Assembly: GCF_030296915.1 (NCBI RefSeq) | Contig: NZ_AP028031.1 | Span: 2,492,001-2,556,000 of the forward strand | DNA from: Anaerostipes hadrus ATCC 29173 = JCM 17467 | Lineage (GTDB): Bacteria; Bacillota; Clostridia; Lachnospirales; Lachnospiraceae | DNA: 64,000 nt | Direction of reading: 5' to 3' | In this document: positions 1-8,122 of the stretch, piece by piece | How positions within the stretch are numbered: position 1 is the stretch's first letter | How the letters are laid out: each line of letters starts with the position of its first letter | The notes under the pieces: generated by a model | Told to the model about the DNA's origin: nothing | Seen by the model: the letters and a program-made list of their open reading frames with translations, nothing else | Database searches by the model: none | Position numbers and translations under genes: made by a program

Positions 1-236
1 TATTGCACCCTCATCAATGAACCATCATCCTCTGCTACAAGATATGATTTCATAGGATTTGTCCATCTGGAATAATTCTGCGCCCCAACATTACTTCCTT
101 CATACGTTGTGCACTGTGTCTTCACTGCTGTATTTGTTGCAGCTTTTACTTTTTTTCCATGATATCCGCCACTCATCGTAATGATCATCGCGAGTGAGAG
201 CATCATAGAAATCCCTTTTTTGATCTCTTTTTTCAT
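1..236 (-). CDS. Secreted/surface protein, N-terminal part only (runs off the window)
   Basis: The first 78 residues of a secreted protein are visible; the rest lies beyond base 1. It starts with a lysine-rich n-region (MKKEIKKGIS), a hydrophobic signal core and an AxA-like cleavage region near residue 33 (KVKAAT). The segment matches the N-terminus of the 854-residue protein encoded at 598-3162 almost residue for residue, so the two are tandem paralogues. The start ATG at 234-236 follows GGAGG at 5 bp. By analogy with its paralogue it is probably exported and carries a beta-rich ectodomain; this is inference. Function unknown. Confidence 0.75.
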   Translation of the reverse strand, partial: MKKEIKKGISMMLSLAMIITMSGGYHGKKVKAATNTAVKTQCTTYEGSNVGAQNYSRWTNPMKSYLVAEDDGSLMRVQ

Positions 237-240
237 ATGT

Positions 241-318
241 TCCTCCATTCTTAATTTATTTACACTATGTTATTTCTATTTTAACATTTTTATCCTTAAA
301 ATAAAATTTTTTCATATA
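241..318 (-). repeat. Duplicated leader/promoter segment, copy 1
   Basis: This 78-bp AT-rich segment before the truncated paralogue closely matches 3168-3246 before the full-length paralogue. The duplication therefore included the 5' control region as well as the coding sequence. No confident -35/-10 pair was assigned; TAAAAT and CATAGTG strings are conserved in both copies. Confidence 0.7.
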
Positions 319-597
319 ATTCTTATACGTTATTTTCAATTGAATAGAAAGATGTTGACTAAATCATAAAAACCCCAGTTTATCCGTCTTTCTTTTGTTA
401 ATGCTCTTGTATATCAGCTGTTGTGATATTGCCTGTTGAATGATGTGGTCTATGACGGTTGGAATGCCAAGTTCACACACTCTACCGGGCGGCTTCGGGA
501 CTTTAACCCGTTAGAAACATGCGCCGTTAGGCTCACTATAAAAAATAGCCAAAATGACCAACTATGTGAATCGCTCTAGCTATTTTTCTACTTCATC
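319..597. other. Intergenic stretch between the tandem paralogues, possible insertion-element remnant
   Basis: No gene is supported. A locally GC-richer block (about 455-545) contains a possible stem (CGGG pairing with CCCG around 487-512). In one plus frame it reads VGMPSSHTLPGGFGTLTR and then a stop, which loosely resembles the C-terminal tail of a TnpB-like protein. This is weak: no catalytic motif remains. Confidence 0.2.
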
Positions 598-3162
598 TTA
601 TTTCTTCAATCTCATCGGCTTCTTAAATCCGCTCTTCTTTCCAAATAGTTTCTTATATTTCTTATACTGTTTCTTTAGCACTTTGATCACGGCTTTCTTG
701 TGGATTCCTTTGATCGCATTCTTTCCTACTTTCTTAAGTACTGTGGATTTGATCGTGATGGATTTTAAGTTCTTACATCCATTGAAGGCATTATCTTCAA
801 TTGTCTGTACGTTCTTGCCGATTGTTAGTTTCTTTAGTTTTCTTCCTTTGTATAAGACTTTCTTTTTAATAGATACAACTTTGCATTTTACCCCATTGAT
901 CGTGATGTAGTCTGGGATGATGATGGATGATTTCTTTTTGTCTAGGCTTGTAATGGTTACCTGAGCGTTTTTAGCGTTTTCTACCTTTGTGACTTTGTAG
1001 GTAACTCCCTTCACTGTTGCTGTCTGGTTTGCTTTAACGCCTACACTTACATTGCTATTTGTATTTGGTTTCTGTGTTGTTGGCTGTCCATTTTCACTCG
1101 AACCTAAGCCTCCGTTGTTTGATCCATGATTTCCAGAGTCTGGATCTTTTACTGGTGTATGTTTTATTACATTGATCGTCAGACTTCCTGTGTATGATTT
1201 GTATTGTTCATCATCTGGTGTGAATGTATATTCTACGGTTTTTGTTCCAACTTCCGGCATCTGGTCTGGATTGTTGAATTTTAATGTTCCGGCTACCTCT
1301 GTTCCATCTGGAGTTACAAATTTGGCTTTGGATGTATTTAATTTTAGATCAGAGATCTTCTGTCCATAATACAGTTCATTGCTTCCTTCTATTGCCGGCT
1401 CAGCTCCTTCTTTTGGAGTAATTGTAATTTTATCAATTACTGTGCTCTGTGATGGATCATATACAGTAATCTTATATGTTATTGCACTTGTCTGATTATA
1501 TTTTGGCTTGATCGTTACCGTTGATGTTCCAACTTTCTTAGCAATCAGATTGATATTAACTCCCAACGCTTTCTCAATGGATATTACACTTTCATCCGTA
1601 GAGGTAACTTCTATGTCTGTATTTGCATCCAAACTTATTGGTGTATATTGGATCCAGGATGTCATGATCGTTCCTGTTTTTTGTCTCCATCCGCTTCCTT
1701 GAACCCAATAATTACCATCAACTGATTCACTGTTTCTCCAATATATTTGATCAAAAGTAATCTTCTTTTCTATCTTTTCAGCACCACACACTGTACAGCG
1801 GAACGTGATCGTATCATCCGTATCAGATTTTGGATCATATGAATACTCATGTCCATTATGAATCTCTGTTACATGATGATCTGTTACATTTGTTGTATTG
1901 ATATCATAAAAACTAATATCTTCATTGTTCCATGTATACCATACTACTTTATTTCCTGAAACAACTGGCTGGCAGTCTGATAGATTTCCTTCAAAATGAT
2001 GGATCGTTCCGACTTTTTCTCCATGATCGTCAACCAGTGTATAGTATACCTGATCTCCTTTGGTCCATAAGACCATAAACCGAGTTCCTGAAATCTTCAC
2101 TAATTGAGGTGTTGTTGTTGTTTCTTCTCCTTCTGCATAATCTGTCAGGTAATTGATTTTCACATCTGATGTGCTCTTATCGACTGCTGCCACGAATACA
2201 TTCCTTGTTTTATGACTGCTAAAGTCGCTGTCCTGAACTACTGTATTGGCTGCCACGAGGTAATGATCATCAGAGATTTCAAAACCTCCAACGCTGGCTC
2301 CTGTTTTATTATTCCCTGCAGTTCCTTCAAATTGCAACACTGGTATTTTTGTACATGGAGAAGAATAACCAGGTAAAAATTTACCTGTTGTTAAATCTGT
2401 CTGATATTTAAAAATCATAAAGGATCTTGGATATGCATCTCCATGGTCTAATGCAATGATATGTCCATCTTCGATTTTAACAAACTGATTGAAGGAATGA
2501 CTTACATATCCATAATTATTATTCACAACTGATGTACATGAATCTGTAATCTCCATCTTATCAATATCTACCTGAATCGTTACATTCGCCTGATGACCAT
2601 TATACATCTCATGACATGTACGAATGATCATATACTTTCCTGAAACATCTATTCTGCATGATCCTGCACCAAATGGATACGTTGTATTGCATTTTTTTAG
2701 TCCTGTAGACCCTATTCTATTCCACTTTTTATCATATTTTGTAATTCGGTATACTTCCAGATCGTTATCTTTGTCTTTATTATTCTGCCCTGTCACAACA
2801 TAGTAATTATCATCGGTTGCATAGAATCCACCAAATACAGGTAATTCCTCATCTATGATCTTCATGCTTGTCAGATTATAATCCTTATCATAATATTCAA
2901 CTAATAATCCACCAATCTTACTTCCATACTGTACACGCATAAACGAACCATCACTCTGTGCCGTAAGATATGATTCCATAGGATACGACCATATAATATA
3001 ATTCTGTCCTCTAACATTACTTCCTTTATACGTCGCACACTGCTTTTTCACTGCTGTATTTGTTGCAGCTTTTACTTTTTTTCCTTGATATCCAACACTC
3101 ATCGTAAGGATCATCGCGAGTGAAAGTATCATGGAAATCCCTTTTTTCATCTCTTTTTTCAT
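598..3162 (-). CDS. Large secreted surface protein with beta-rich ectodomain and C-terminal LRR_5 (BspA-like) repeat
   Basis: An 854-residue exported protein; role unknown. Order of parts: signal peptide (about 1-33, ending KVKAAT); a 400-residue beta-rich region with repeated YDxx and FxxVDDHG-like strands, perhaps a propeller; a small region with a CTVCG pair near residue 460; a Big_2-like bacterial Ig region (STDESVISIEKALG, near 525-575); a second Ig-like region with YGQKISDLKLNTSKA and VGTKTVEYTF; a Gly/Asn/Ser/Pro/Thr-rich linker; and a BspA-type leucine-rich repeat end (LKKLTIGKNVQTIEDNAFNG). No LPXTG or transmembrane anchor is visible. An ATG 12 bases upstream is possible, but it overlaps the GGAG of the ribosome binding site, so the second ATG (3160-3162) is preferred. 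It is a paralogue of the partial gene at 1-236. Confidence 0.8.
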   Translation of the reverse strand: MKKEMKKGISMILSLAMILTMSVGYQGKKVKAATNTAVKKQCATYKGSNVRGQNYIIWSYPMESYLTAQSDGSFMRVQYGSKIGGLLVEYYDKDYNLTSMKIIDEELPVFGGFYATDDNYYVVTGQNNKDKDNDLEVYRITKYDKKWNRIGSTGLKKCNTTYPFGAGSCRIDVSGKYMIIRTCHEMYNGHQANVTIQVDIDKMEITDSCTSVVNNNYGYVSHSFNQFVKIEDGHIIALDHGDAYPRSFMIFKYQTDLTTGKFLPGYSSPCTKIPVLQFEGTAGNNKTGASVGGFEISDDHYLVAANTVVQDSDFSSHKTRNVFVAAVDKSTSDVKINYLTDYAEGEETTTTPQLVKISGTRFMVLWTKGDQVYYTLVDDHGEKVGTIHHFEGNLSDCQPVVSGNKVVWYTWNNEDISFYDINTTNVTDHHVTEIHNGHEYSYDPKSDTDDTITFRCTVCGAEKIEKKITFDQIYWRNSESVDGNYWVQGSGWRQKTGTIMTSWIQYTPISLDANTDIEVTSTDESVISIEKALGVNINLIAKKVGTSTVTIKPKYNQTSAITYKITVYDPSQSTVIDKITITPKEGAEPAIEGSNELYYGQKISDLKLNTSKAKFVTPDGTEVAGTLKFNNPDQMPEVGTKTVEYTFTPDDEQYKSYTGSLTINVIKHTPVKDPDSGNHGSNNGGLGSSENGQPTTQKPNTNSNVSVGVKANQTATVKGVTYKVTKVENAKNAQVTITSLDKKKSSIIIPDYITINGVKCKVVSIKKKVLYKGRKLKKLTIGKNVQTIEDNAFNGCKNLKSITIKSTVLKKVGKNAIKGIHKKAVIKVLKKQYKKYKKLFGKKSGFKKPMRLKK

Positions 3163-3167
3163 AGGTT

Positions 3168-3246
3168 TCTCCATTCTTAATTTATTTACACTATGTAGCT
3201 TTTATTTTAACATTTTTATCCTAAAAATAAAATCTTTCCATATATT
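3168..3246 (-). repeat. Duplicated leader/promoter segment, copy 2
   Basis: Counterpart of 241-318, immediately upstream of the 854-residue surface protein. The two differ by a few substitutions and a short indel. Beyond it, 3247-3349 is AT-rich with no gene seen. Confidence 0.7.
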
Positions 3247-3349
3247 TTTTACATGTGAAAAATGACACATCCATTTTCAAACAGACATGCCATTTTTCTT
3301 GTTTTGTGTATTGTATTTTGATAAAAAGAAATTTCTGAAAATATTTTGT

Positions 3350-3963
3350 TTAGATCATCGCATCCACGTCAGCTAAAACTTCATCCATGATCGCCATAGC
3401 ATCACGAAGTTCTGTTTCTGTAATGATCAATGGTGGCGCCACAATAATATTGTTTTCGTGGCTGTAGGTTGAGAATCCTTTTTTCTTTAACACCCCAATA
3501 ATTCCTCCCAAGATGTTTTCTGGATCTTTATTGTATTCCACTAATGGTTCTTTTGTTTCTTTGTCTTTGACTAACTCGATCGCAGAGAATAATCCTTTGT
3601 ATCTGACATCTCCGACACATGGATGTTTTCTCTTTAATTCTTCTTCAATCTGTCCTAAGATCTTACCCATCGCTTTGGAACGTTCAACCAATTTTTCTTC
3701 TTTATATACATCTAAAGTTGCAATTCCTGCGGCACAAGCAAGAGGATGTCCGGAGTATGTTAAACCGCACATTAATTTGTGATCATCGAAGTAATCTGCA
3801 ATCTTCTTGTCTACGATGACACCTTTACATTTCCTACACGTTCCATGACCTTACCAGATACGATCAGAGCCTTTTTTCCGGCTGTTTGGAATTCATTTTC
3901 TGCATCTTGTAATGCACCTTTTCCTGTAATGACTTTTCCTGGCATTACAAACTCATGACTCAT
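3350..3963 (-). pseudogene. Deletion chimera: iron-type alcohol dehydrogenase N-terminus joined to class III aminotransferase C-terminus
   Basis: Translation from ATG 3963 (GGAGG at 8 bp) gives MSHEFVMPGKVITGKG, then KKALIVSGKVMERVGNVK. This is the N-terminal nucleotide-binding segment of an iron-containing alcohol dehydrogenase, and it stops a few codons later. In another frame the sequence continues as a class III PLP aminotransferase C-terminus (VDKKIADYFDDH, then MCGLTYSGHPLACAAG, ending ADVDAMI). The PLP lysine region and about two thirds of the aminotransferase are missing, as is most of the dehydrogenase. The junction is near 3815-3825. The simplest reading is one deletion that fused two neighbouring genes of a former catabolic operon. 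Homologous gene pairs occur in amine or taurine-type degradation, but the substrate cannot be told here. Confidence 0.85.
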
Positions 3964-4145
3964 ATTATCCGCCTCCTTGTTGGTCGTTTTGTTATTTCTT
4001 TTAACAATTTAGATGACAACACTTTCATTTTTTCCTACCAATATCCATATATTCTAAAGATTTTCATATCTCTTTGTCCATAGTAGACAAAGACCTTGTT
4101 ATTTTCGTGCAAAAAAGATGATCCATTTCTGAATCATCTTTCCTC

Positions 4146-4593
4146 TTAGCTTTCCCGATGAAAAAATTTTTGTATTTTAAATGCCAGCCGAAGATTAAAC
4201 TGCACATTAACATCATGAATATCTTTCTTTAATAATTCCTGAAATGATCCTTGTGATCGGAACATCATATGGAAGTGTCATCAGTGGAATATTTAGTTTC
4301 TGTGCATGATCGATCCATTCTTGTGTTACATCTTTGATATATGGTCCAATCTCCACCACGATTCCTGCTGCATAATTTTTCGCAACCGTTTCAATAAGTA
4401 GTTTCATTTCGTTGTCAATATCGTGAAATCCAACACCGCTTGTAAATACCAACTCACCTCTGCCTGCCCAGTTTACTCCATCTGCCATCTCAATCACATG
4501 AGCTCCTGTGATCTCTCTTAATAAAATATTATTTCCTGTCAGCAATTTTCCTTTCTGAAAATCTTTTAACTGAAAAAGTTCTTCATATTTCAT
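4146..4593 (-). pseudogene. PucR-family regulator with internal deletion and frameshift
   Basis: The first 127 residues from ATG 4593 (GAGGTG upstream) are the PucR N-terminal ligand-binding domain: a GAHVIEMADGVNWAGRGELV core, then VVEIGPYIKDV and QKLNIPLMTLP. The frame ends at a TGA near 4214. One frame over, the sequence DVNVQFNLRLAFKIQKF leads to a stop at 4146. It resembles the last helix of the PucR/CdaR helix-turn-helix domain (RFNLQLALKI-like). PucR proteins usually have 400-550 residues, so the middle and most of the DNA-binding domain are gone. It probably once controlled the neighbouring dehydrogenase/aminotransferase genes. Confidence 0.8.
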
Positions 4594-4640
4594 ATGTATC
4601 ACCTCATTTGCGCTATGTATGATCATGAAACTTAAATCCT

Positions 4641-4808
4641 CTAATAAAAAGAAAAAGCCTTCCAATAGATTTCTCCATTGAAAGGCTCTGTATATTCTTC
4701 GTATCTTCCGTAACGTATGATTAACTCTTGCAGAACATCAAATATTGATTTTAAAACATTCAAACACATTTTGTCAGTTACGTGTTCGTTACCGAAAATA
4801 TCTCTCAT
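4641..4808 (-). CDS. Small hypothetical protein
   Basis: A 55-codon reading frame from ATG 4808 to TAG 4641, starting MRDIFGNEHVTDK and ending WKAFSFY. It has no strong ribosome binding site and no family was recognised. It sits between the PucR remnant and the terminator of the Abi gene. It could be a shortened relic like its neighbours, or chance. Confidence 0.25.
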   Translation of the reverse strand: MRDIFGNEHVTDKMCLNVLKSIFDVLQELIIRYGRYEEYTEPFNGEIYWKAFSFY

Positions 4809-4829
4809 GTTATCCACACTGCTTTATGC

Positions 4830-4863
4830 AAAAAAAATTGGGAACGAGTAAAGACCCATTCCC
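4830..4863 (-). terminator. Rho-independent terminator of the Abi gene
   Basis: On the minus strand GGGAATG pairs with CGTTCCC (4840-4863) and is followed by a T-rich run at 4830-4839. It lies 35 bp downstream of the Abi stop codon. Confidence 0.75.
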
Positions 4864-4897
4864 TACAAAAAGTTAATTTTTTAATCGTGTATATATT

Positions 4898-5803
4898 TTA
4901 ACACGCTTCATTTATATAGTCAACAACTTTTTTTACAAAAAAATATGCTGTTTTTATGCATTCATTTTTATCAAAATACTCTTTATTTTTTATTGCACGA
5001 CCATCTATAAATACTTGTATCTGCTTAAACCTCTTCTCTTTCACAACATCTGCATTAATAAATTCATTGTAAACATAAAGCAATGTAACAAAATCATACA
5101 AAAACTTATTACTCAATTTGTTCTTTCTCATAGATGCACCTATTCCATCTATATTTGAAACAAATTTTATAATTTTAACAGATGGCTTATTTGTTCCTTT
5201 TTGAAGTTTATTTATCAGGCAATTACTATGTGCAGTTGCATTTCTTAAATCCCTTATTGAATACAACAAGTCACTATCTTTTAAACGCCCTGGATACCTC
5301 TCCGTATAATACTCATACAACTTCACCATATCTCCAAAAGATATTAATTCTACAAATACCCATGCAGGAAAATATGGATAATACTTCTCTATCAATTCTC
5401 TGCAATATTCACTAGATTTGTGTTTCTGTATATTTTGACAACTTCTCTCATACTTTGTAACAAATCTTCTAATAATATCATAACCATCTTCTTCTGGATT
5501 ATCCTCTATATCTTTTAACAATCTGGTTTTTAAAGCATGTTCGACATCAAGACACATTTGCAATATTAAATACCGTAAATGCATATCAATGGTTGACAAT
5601 TCCTGCAAATAAGCAAAATCAAGATTTATGTACTTATCGCTACTTTTTTGCTTGTCATAATTGGCTCTATAAGATGCTAGTTTCATGTAGTAATTATTAT
5701 TTTGAAGAAATACCTTTGCATCTTCTTCTTTAGCTATATCAAATTTTATTCCCTTTATTTTCATATGAGATATCAATTCGTCACTTGTTTTAAGTAATTT
5801 CAT
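4898..5803 (-). CDS. Abi-family abortive-infection protein (Abi_2/AbiF-like, HEPN RNase motif)
   Basis: A 301-residue soluble helical protein of the Abi_2 family (AbiD/AbiF-like phage defence). The signature N-terminus (LKTSDELISHMKIKGIKF, then a YYMKLASYR element) is followed by the HEPN core RNATAH at residues 187-192, the R-x4-H catalytic motif of HEPN ribonucleases. Such proteins are thought to cleave RNA on infection; here this is inferred from the motif. It is a single gene with its own terminator and a possible promoter (TATAAT at 5832-5837). No partner toxin, antitoxin or restriction gene is adjacent. It is flanked by an imperfect repeat (4771-4795 and 5930-5965), which suggests acquisition. 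It is more AT-rich than the ribosomal genes nearby. Confidence 0.85.
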   Translation of the reverse strand: MKLLKTSDELISHMKIKGIKFDIAKEEDAKVFLQNNNYYMKLASYRANYDKQKSSDKYINLDFAYLQELSTIDMHLRYLILQMCLDVEHALKTRLLKDIEDNPEEDGYDIIRRFVTKYERSCQNIQKHKSSEYCRELIEKYYPYFPAWVFVELISFGDMVKLYEYYTERYPGRLKDSDLLYSIRDLRNATAHSNCLINKLQKGTNKPSVKIIKFVSNIDGIGASMRKNKLSNKFLYDFVTLLYVYNEFINADVVKEKRFKQIQVFIDGRAIKNKEYFDKNECIKTAYFFVKKVVDYINEAC

Positions 5804-5831
5804 AAAAATTCCCCTTTGTTCTTTCTATCAT

Positions 5832-5837
5832 TATACT
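5832..5837 (-). promoter_or_regulatory. Possible -10 of the Abi gene
   Basis: TATAAT on the minus strand, 29 bp upstream of the ATG. The best -35 at 17 bp (TTTTAT) is poor. Confidence 0.35.
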
Positions 5838-6011
5838 CCACTACAATTGATAATAAAAGACATTTTTCAACATCATATCTTCTTATATACAAATTACTGA
5901 GAAAGAGTTATTTTAATTATGGTGATCATTTGTCAGTTACCTGTTAGTTGTGTGTTAGTTACCGATAGATTTTCGTGTGTTTTGAGGATGTTTGATAGAT
6001 TTTCAGAATAT

Positions 6012-6046
6012 AAAGAAAACCCCGAAAATACTGGATTTTCGGGGTT
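6012..6046 (-). terminator. Terminator of rplM-rpsI
   Basis: On the minus strand CCCCGAAAA pairs with TTTTCGGGG across a 6-nt loop, followed by TTTTCTTTAT. It lies just past the rpsI stop. Between it and the Abi promoter (5838-6011) no gene is seen. Confidence 0.9.
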
Positions 6047-6074
6047 TGTTGCTCTTTTTCGATATTCGGTTGAA

Positions 6075-6467
6075 TTAACGTTTTGAGAACTGTGGTGCAC
6101 GACGTGCTTTGCGAAGACCTGGTTTCTTTCTTTCTTTCATTCTTGGGTCTCTTGTTAAGAATCCAGCTTTCTTTAATGTTGAACGGAATTCTCCATCAAC
6201 CTGTAATAAAGCTCTGGAAATACCATGACGGATTGCTCCAGCCTGTCCTGTAAATCCACCACCATGAACGTTTACTAATACATCATATTTGTCAATTGTA
6301 TCTGTTGCAACTAATGGCTGACGTACAACTACTTTTAATGTTTCTAATCCAAGATATTCATCAATATCTCTTTTGTTGATTGTGATTTTTCCTGTTCCAG
6401 GTACTAAATATACTCTGGCAACACTGTGTTTTCTTCTACCAGTTCCGTAATATTTTGCTGTAGCCAC
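6075..6467 (-). CDS. rpsI: 30S ribosomal protein S9 (uS9)
   Basis: A 130-residue small-subunit protein whose basic C-terminal tail (ending APQFSKR) reaches the decoding centre and P-site tRNA. The family hallmarks [15 protein letters not shown] and the C-terminal [18 protein letters not shown] are present. The GTG at 6465-6467 is preferred as start: an in-frame ATG 18 bases earlier overlaps the AAGGAGG ribosome binding site and would add MKEEEA, absent from typical S9. It is cotranscribed with rplM, 21 bp downstream of it. Confidence 0.97.
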   Translation of the reverse strand: MATAKYYGTGRRKHSVARVYLVPGTGKITINKRDIDEYLGLETLKVVVRQPLVATDTIDKYDVLVNVHGGGFTGQAGAIRHGISRALLQVDGEFRSTLKKAGFLTRDPRMKERKKPGLRKARRAPQFSKR

Positions 6468-6488
6468 TGCTTCTTCCTCCTTCAAAAA

Positions 6489-6923
6489 TTAATACTTGAT
6501 CTCTAATGCTTTTGGCTGCTGAGCTACATGGTTGTGCTCTGCACCTGCATATACGTGAAGTTTCTTAATCATCTGTCTTCCTAAAGGTCCTTTTGGAAGC
6601 ATTCCTTTAACTGCAAGATAGATTACGTCTTCAGGTTTTTTAGCTAATTTTTCTTTTAATGTCTGTTCTTTCATTCCACCAACATAGTCTGAATGATGAT
6701 AGTAGATCTTCTGGTCTAATTTCTTACCAGTTACTTTGATCTTCTCAGCGTTGATAACGATCACGTTATCTCCTGTATCGATATGTGGTGTATAAGTTGG
6801 TTTGTTTTTACCTCTTAAGATTGTTGCGATCTCAGATGCTAAACGTCCTAATGTATGTCCTGTAGCATCAACTACATACCATTCTCTTTCAATTGTTGAT
6901 GGGCTGGCCATAAAACTTTTCAT
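6489..6923 (-). CDS. rplM: 50S ribosomal protein L13 (uL13)
   Basis: A 144-residue large-subunit assembly protein. It begins [20 protein letters not shown], and the conserved [15 protein letters not shown] element lies near the C-terminus. The start at 6923 follows GGAGG and matches the family length; an ATG 27 bases upstream is rejected. It is the first gene of the rplM-rpsI operon, with a strong promoter and a hairpin leader (6924-7050). Confidence 0.97.
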   Translation of the reverse strand: MKSFMASPSTIEREWYVVDATGHTLGRLASEIATILRGKNKPTYTPHIDTGDNVIVINAEKIKVTGKKLDQKIYYHHSDYVGGMKEQTLKEKLAKKPEDVIYLAVKGMLPKGPLGRQMIKKLHVYAGAEHNHVAQQPKALEIKY

Positions 6924-7018
6924 GGTGTTCCTCCTTAAAATTTCTATCAATCATATGTGTCTATATTAAATACTCCCACCGGGGCATTGGGGTAGTATTC
7001 TCTTGCATGTCACAGTTT
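6924..7018 (-). promoter_or_regulatory. 5' leader of rplM, likely L13-type autoregulatory leader
   Basis: The transcript leader between the promoter and rplM folds into a hairpin at 6969-6999: AATACT pairs with AGTATT, and inner CCCC pairs with GGTGGG-type bases. Firmicutes commonly carry an L13-binding leader at this place; identity with that family is inferred from position and shape only. Confidence 0.6.
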
Positions 7019-7021
7019 CTT

Positions 7022-7050
7022 ATTATATAATACGCAGCCGGGTGTGTCAA
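7022..7050 (-). promoter_or_regulatory. Sigma-A promoter of rplM-rpsI
   Basis: A perfect -35 TTGACA (7045-7050) and a perfect -10 TATAAT (7022-7027) with a 17-bp spacer, reading toward rplM. Confidence 0.92.
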
Positions 7051-7085
7051 GATTTTTTCTTGTTGTTTTTGATAAATTTTTGATG

Positions 7086-7125
7086 TTATCCACAAGATGG
7101 TCTTGATTTCAAAATTTTATCCACA
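7086..7125 (+). promoter_or_regulatory. Pair of consensus DnaA boxes
   Basis: TTATCCACA occurs perfectly at 7086-7094 and 7117-7125, 31 bp apart, in the AT-rich gap between the AEC gene and the rplM promoter. A third perfect copy lies alone at 4810-4818. No dnaA or dnaN gene is nearby, so this is not oriC as such. It could be a DnaA-titrating or DnaA-regulated cluster. Confidence 0.55.
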
Positions 7126-7180
7126 ATATATGGGTATATTATGTCCGTATATGTTAAAACATTGTTGATAAATCTCAATG

Positions 7181-8122
7181 TCAAATAAGATATGCTACAA
7201 TCGGCAACGTTATGATCGATAACAGTGTTGTCAGTACGATTCCTCTGCTGCAAATGGAACTGTCTAATCCATAATCGATTGCCATCATCACTGCCATGCT
7301 TCCATTTGGCATTCCAAACATTAATACCATGATCCCCGAGAGAACAGGATCTAAATGAAACAGCCGGATCGCAAATGCTGCAATCATTGGGATCACCAGC
7401 ATCTTTAAAAATGTAAACTGATACATCTTGATGTCTTTGAAAACTTCGATCAGTGGCATCTTCGCTAAAGATACCCCGGTAATGATCATGGAGAGTGGGA
7501 TTGCTGCATTTCCTAAGTATTGTACAAAACTTACCGCAGGTGCTGGTGCGTCGATCTGAAATGCAAAAATCAATAACGCAGCCAGACATGCGACCATTCC
7601 TGGATTGATCATCTTTTTCCAGTGGAATATAATCTTAGCTTTTTGTCCTGTCTGCATGGCACGTTCTTTCTCAAAAAGATAAATTCCATAGGTGTAAAAG
7701 AGAATATTATATACCAGTGTATACAGTGCTACATAAAAAATAGCTCCTCTACCGTATAATTCTTCAATGATCGGAATCCCCATAAATCCAAGATTCGAAA
7801 AGATCAGCATCACTGCATAGATATTTCTTTCATCTTTTTTTACACCTAGAATACGAACAAATGCCGGACTGATCAGGATCAATACCACAAATAAGATCAC
7901 TGCAAGGATCAGGTCCATGATCACAAGATTCCAGTTTCCATTTCCAACGGAACCGATCACGCCAGATATGATCAATGCAGGATTAAATATATTTACGATC
8001 AGTCCTGATATCTGTGAACTTGTATCATCACTGATCCATTTTTTCTTATAACTTAGGTATCCGATCAGCATAAAACCAAACAATACTAACAATTTCTGAA
8101 ATATGATAAAGCTATTCTGCAT
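7181..8122 (-). CDS. AEC-family (auxin efflux carrier) permease
   Basis: A 313-residue integral membrane protein with about ten helices in two inverted halves, as in the AEC/BART family of putative organic-acid or amino-acid carriers. Typical features are the N-terminal LLVLFGFMLIGYLSYKKKWIS, the NIFNPALIISGV helix break, and MFGMPNGSMAVMMAIDYG in the second half. Its start overlaps the end of truA by 11 bases, so translation is probably coupled. The substrate is unknown; malate-type substrates are known for some relatives. It is the last gene of the ecf-truA operon; no clear terminator was found after it. Confidence 0.88.
   Translation of the reverse strand: MQNSFIIFQKLLVLFGFMLIGYLSYKKKWISDDTSSQISGLIVNIFNPALIISGVIGSVGNGNWNLVIMDLILAVILFVVLILISPAFVRILGVKKDERNIYAVMLIFSNLGFMGIPIIEELYGRGAIFYVALYTLVYNILFYTYGIYLFEKERAMQTGQKAKIIFHWKKMINPGMVACLAALLIFAFQIDAPAPAVSFVQYLGNAAIPLSMIITGVSLAKMPLIEVFKDIKMYQFTFLKMLVIPMIAAFAIRLFHLDPVLSGIMVLMFGMPNGSMAVMMAIDYGLDSSICSRGIVLTTLLSIITLPIVAYLI

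Noticed and set aside
6468..6485. ATG start for rpsI 18 bases upstream
   Set aside because: It overlaps the AAGGAGG ribosome binding site, and the added residues are not part of S9.
7086..7125. Replication origin
   Set aside because: Only two DnaA boxes and no dnaA, dnaN or AT-rich unwinding set; kept as a DnaA-box pair only.
7086..7589. 167-residue minus-strand frame
   Set aside because: It overlaps the AEC carrier in another frame; Cys/Ser/Asp-rich with no membrane pattern, and the carrier is clearly real.
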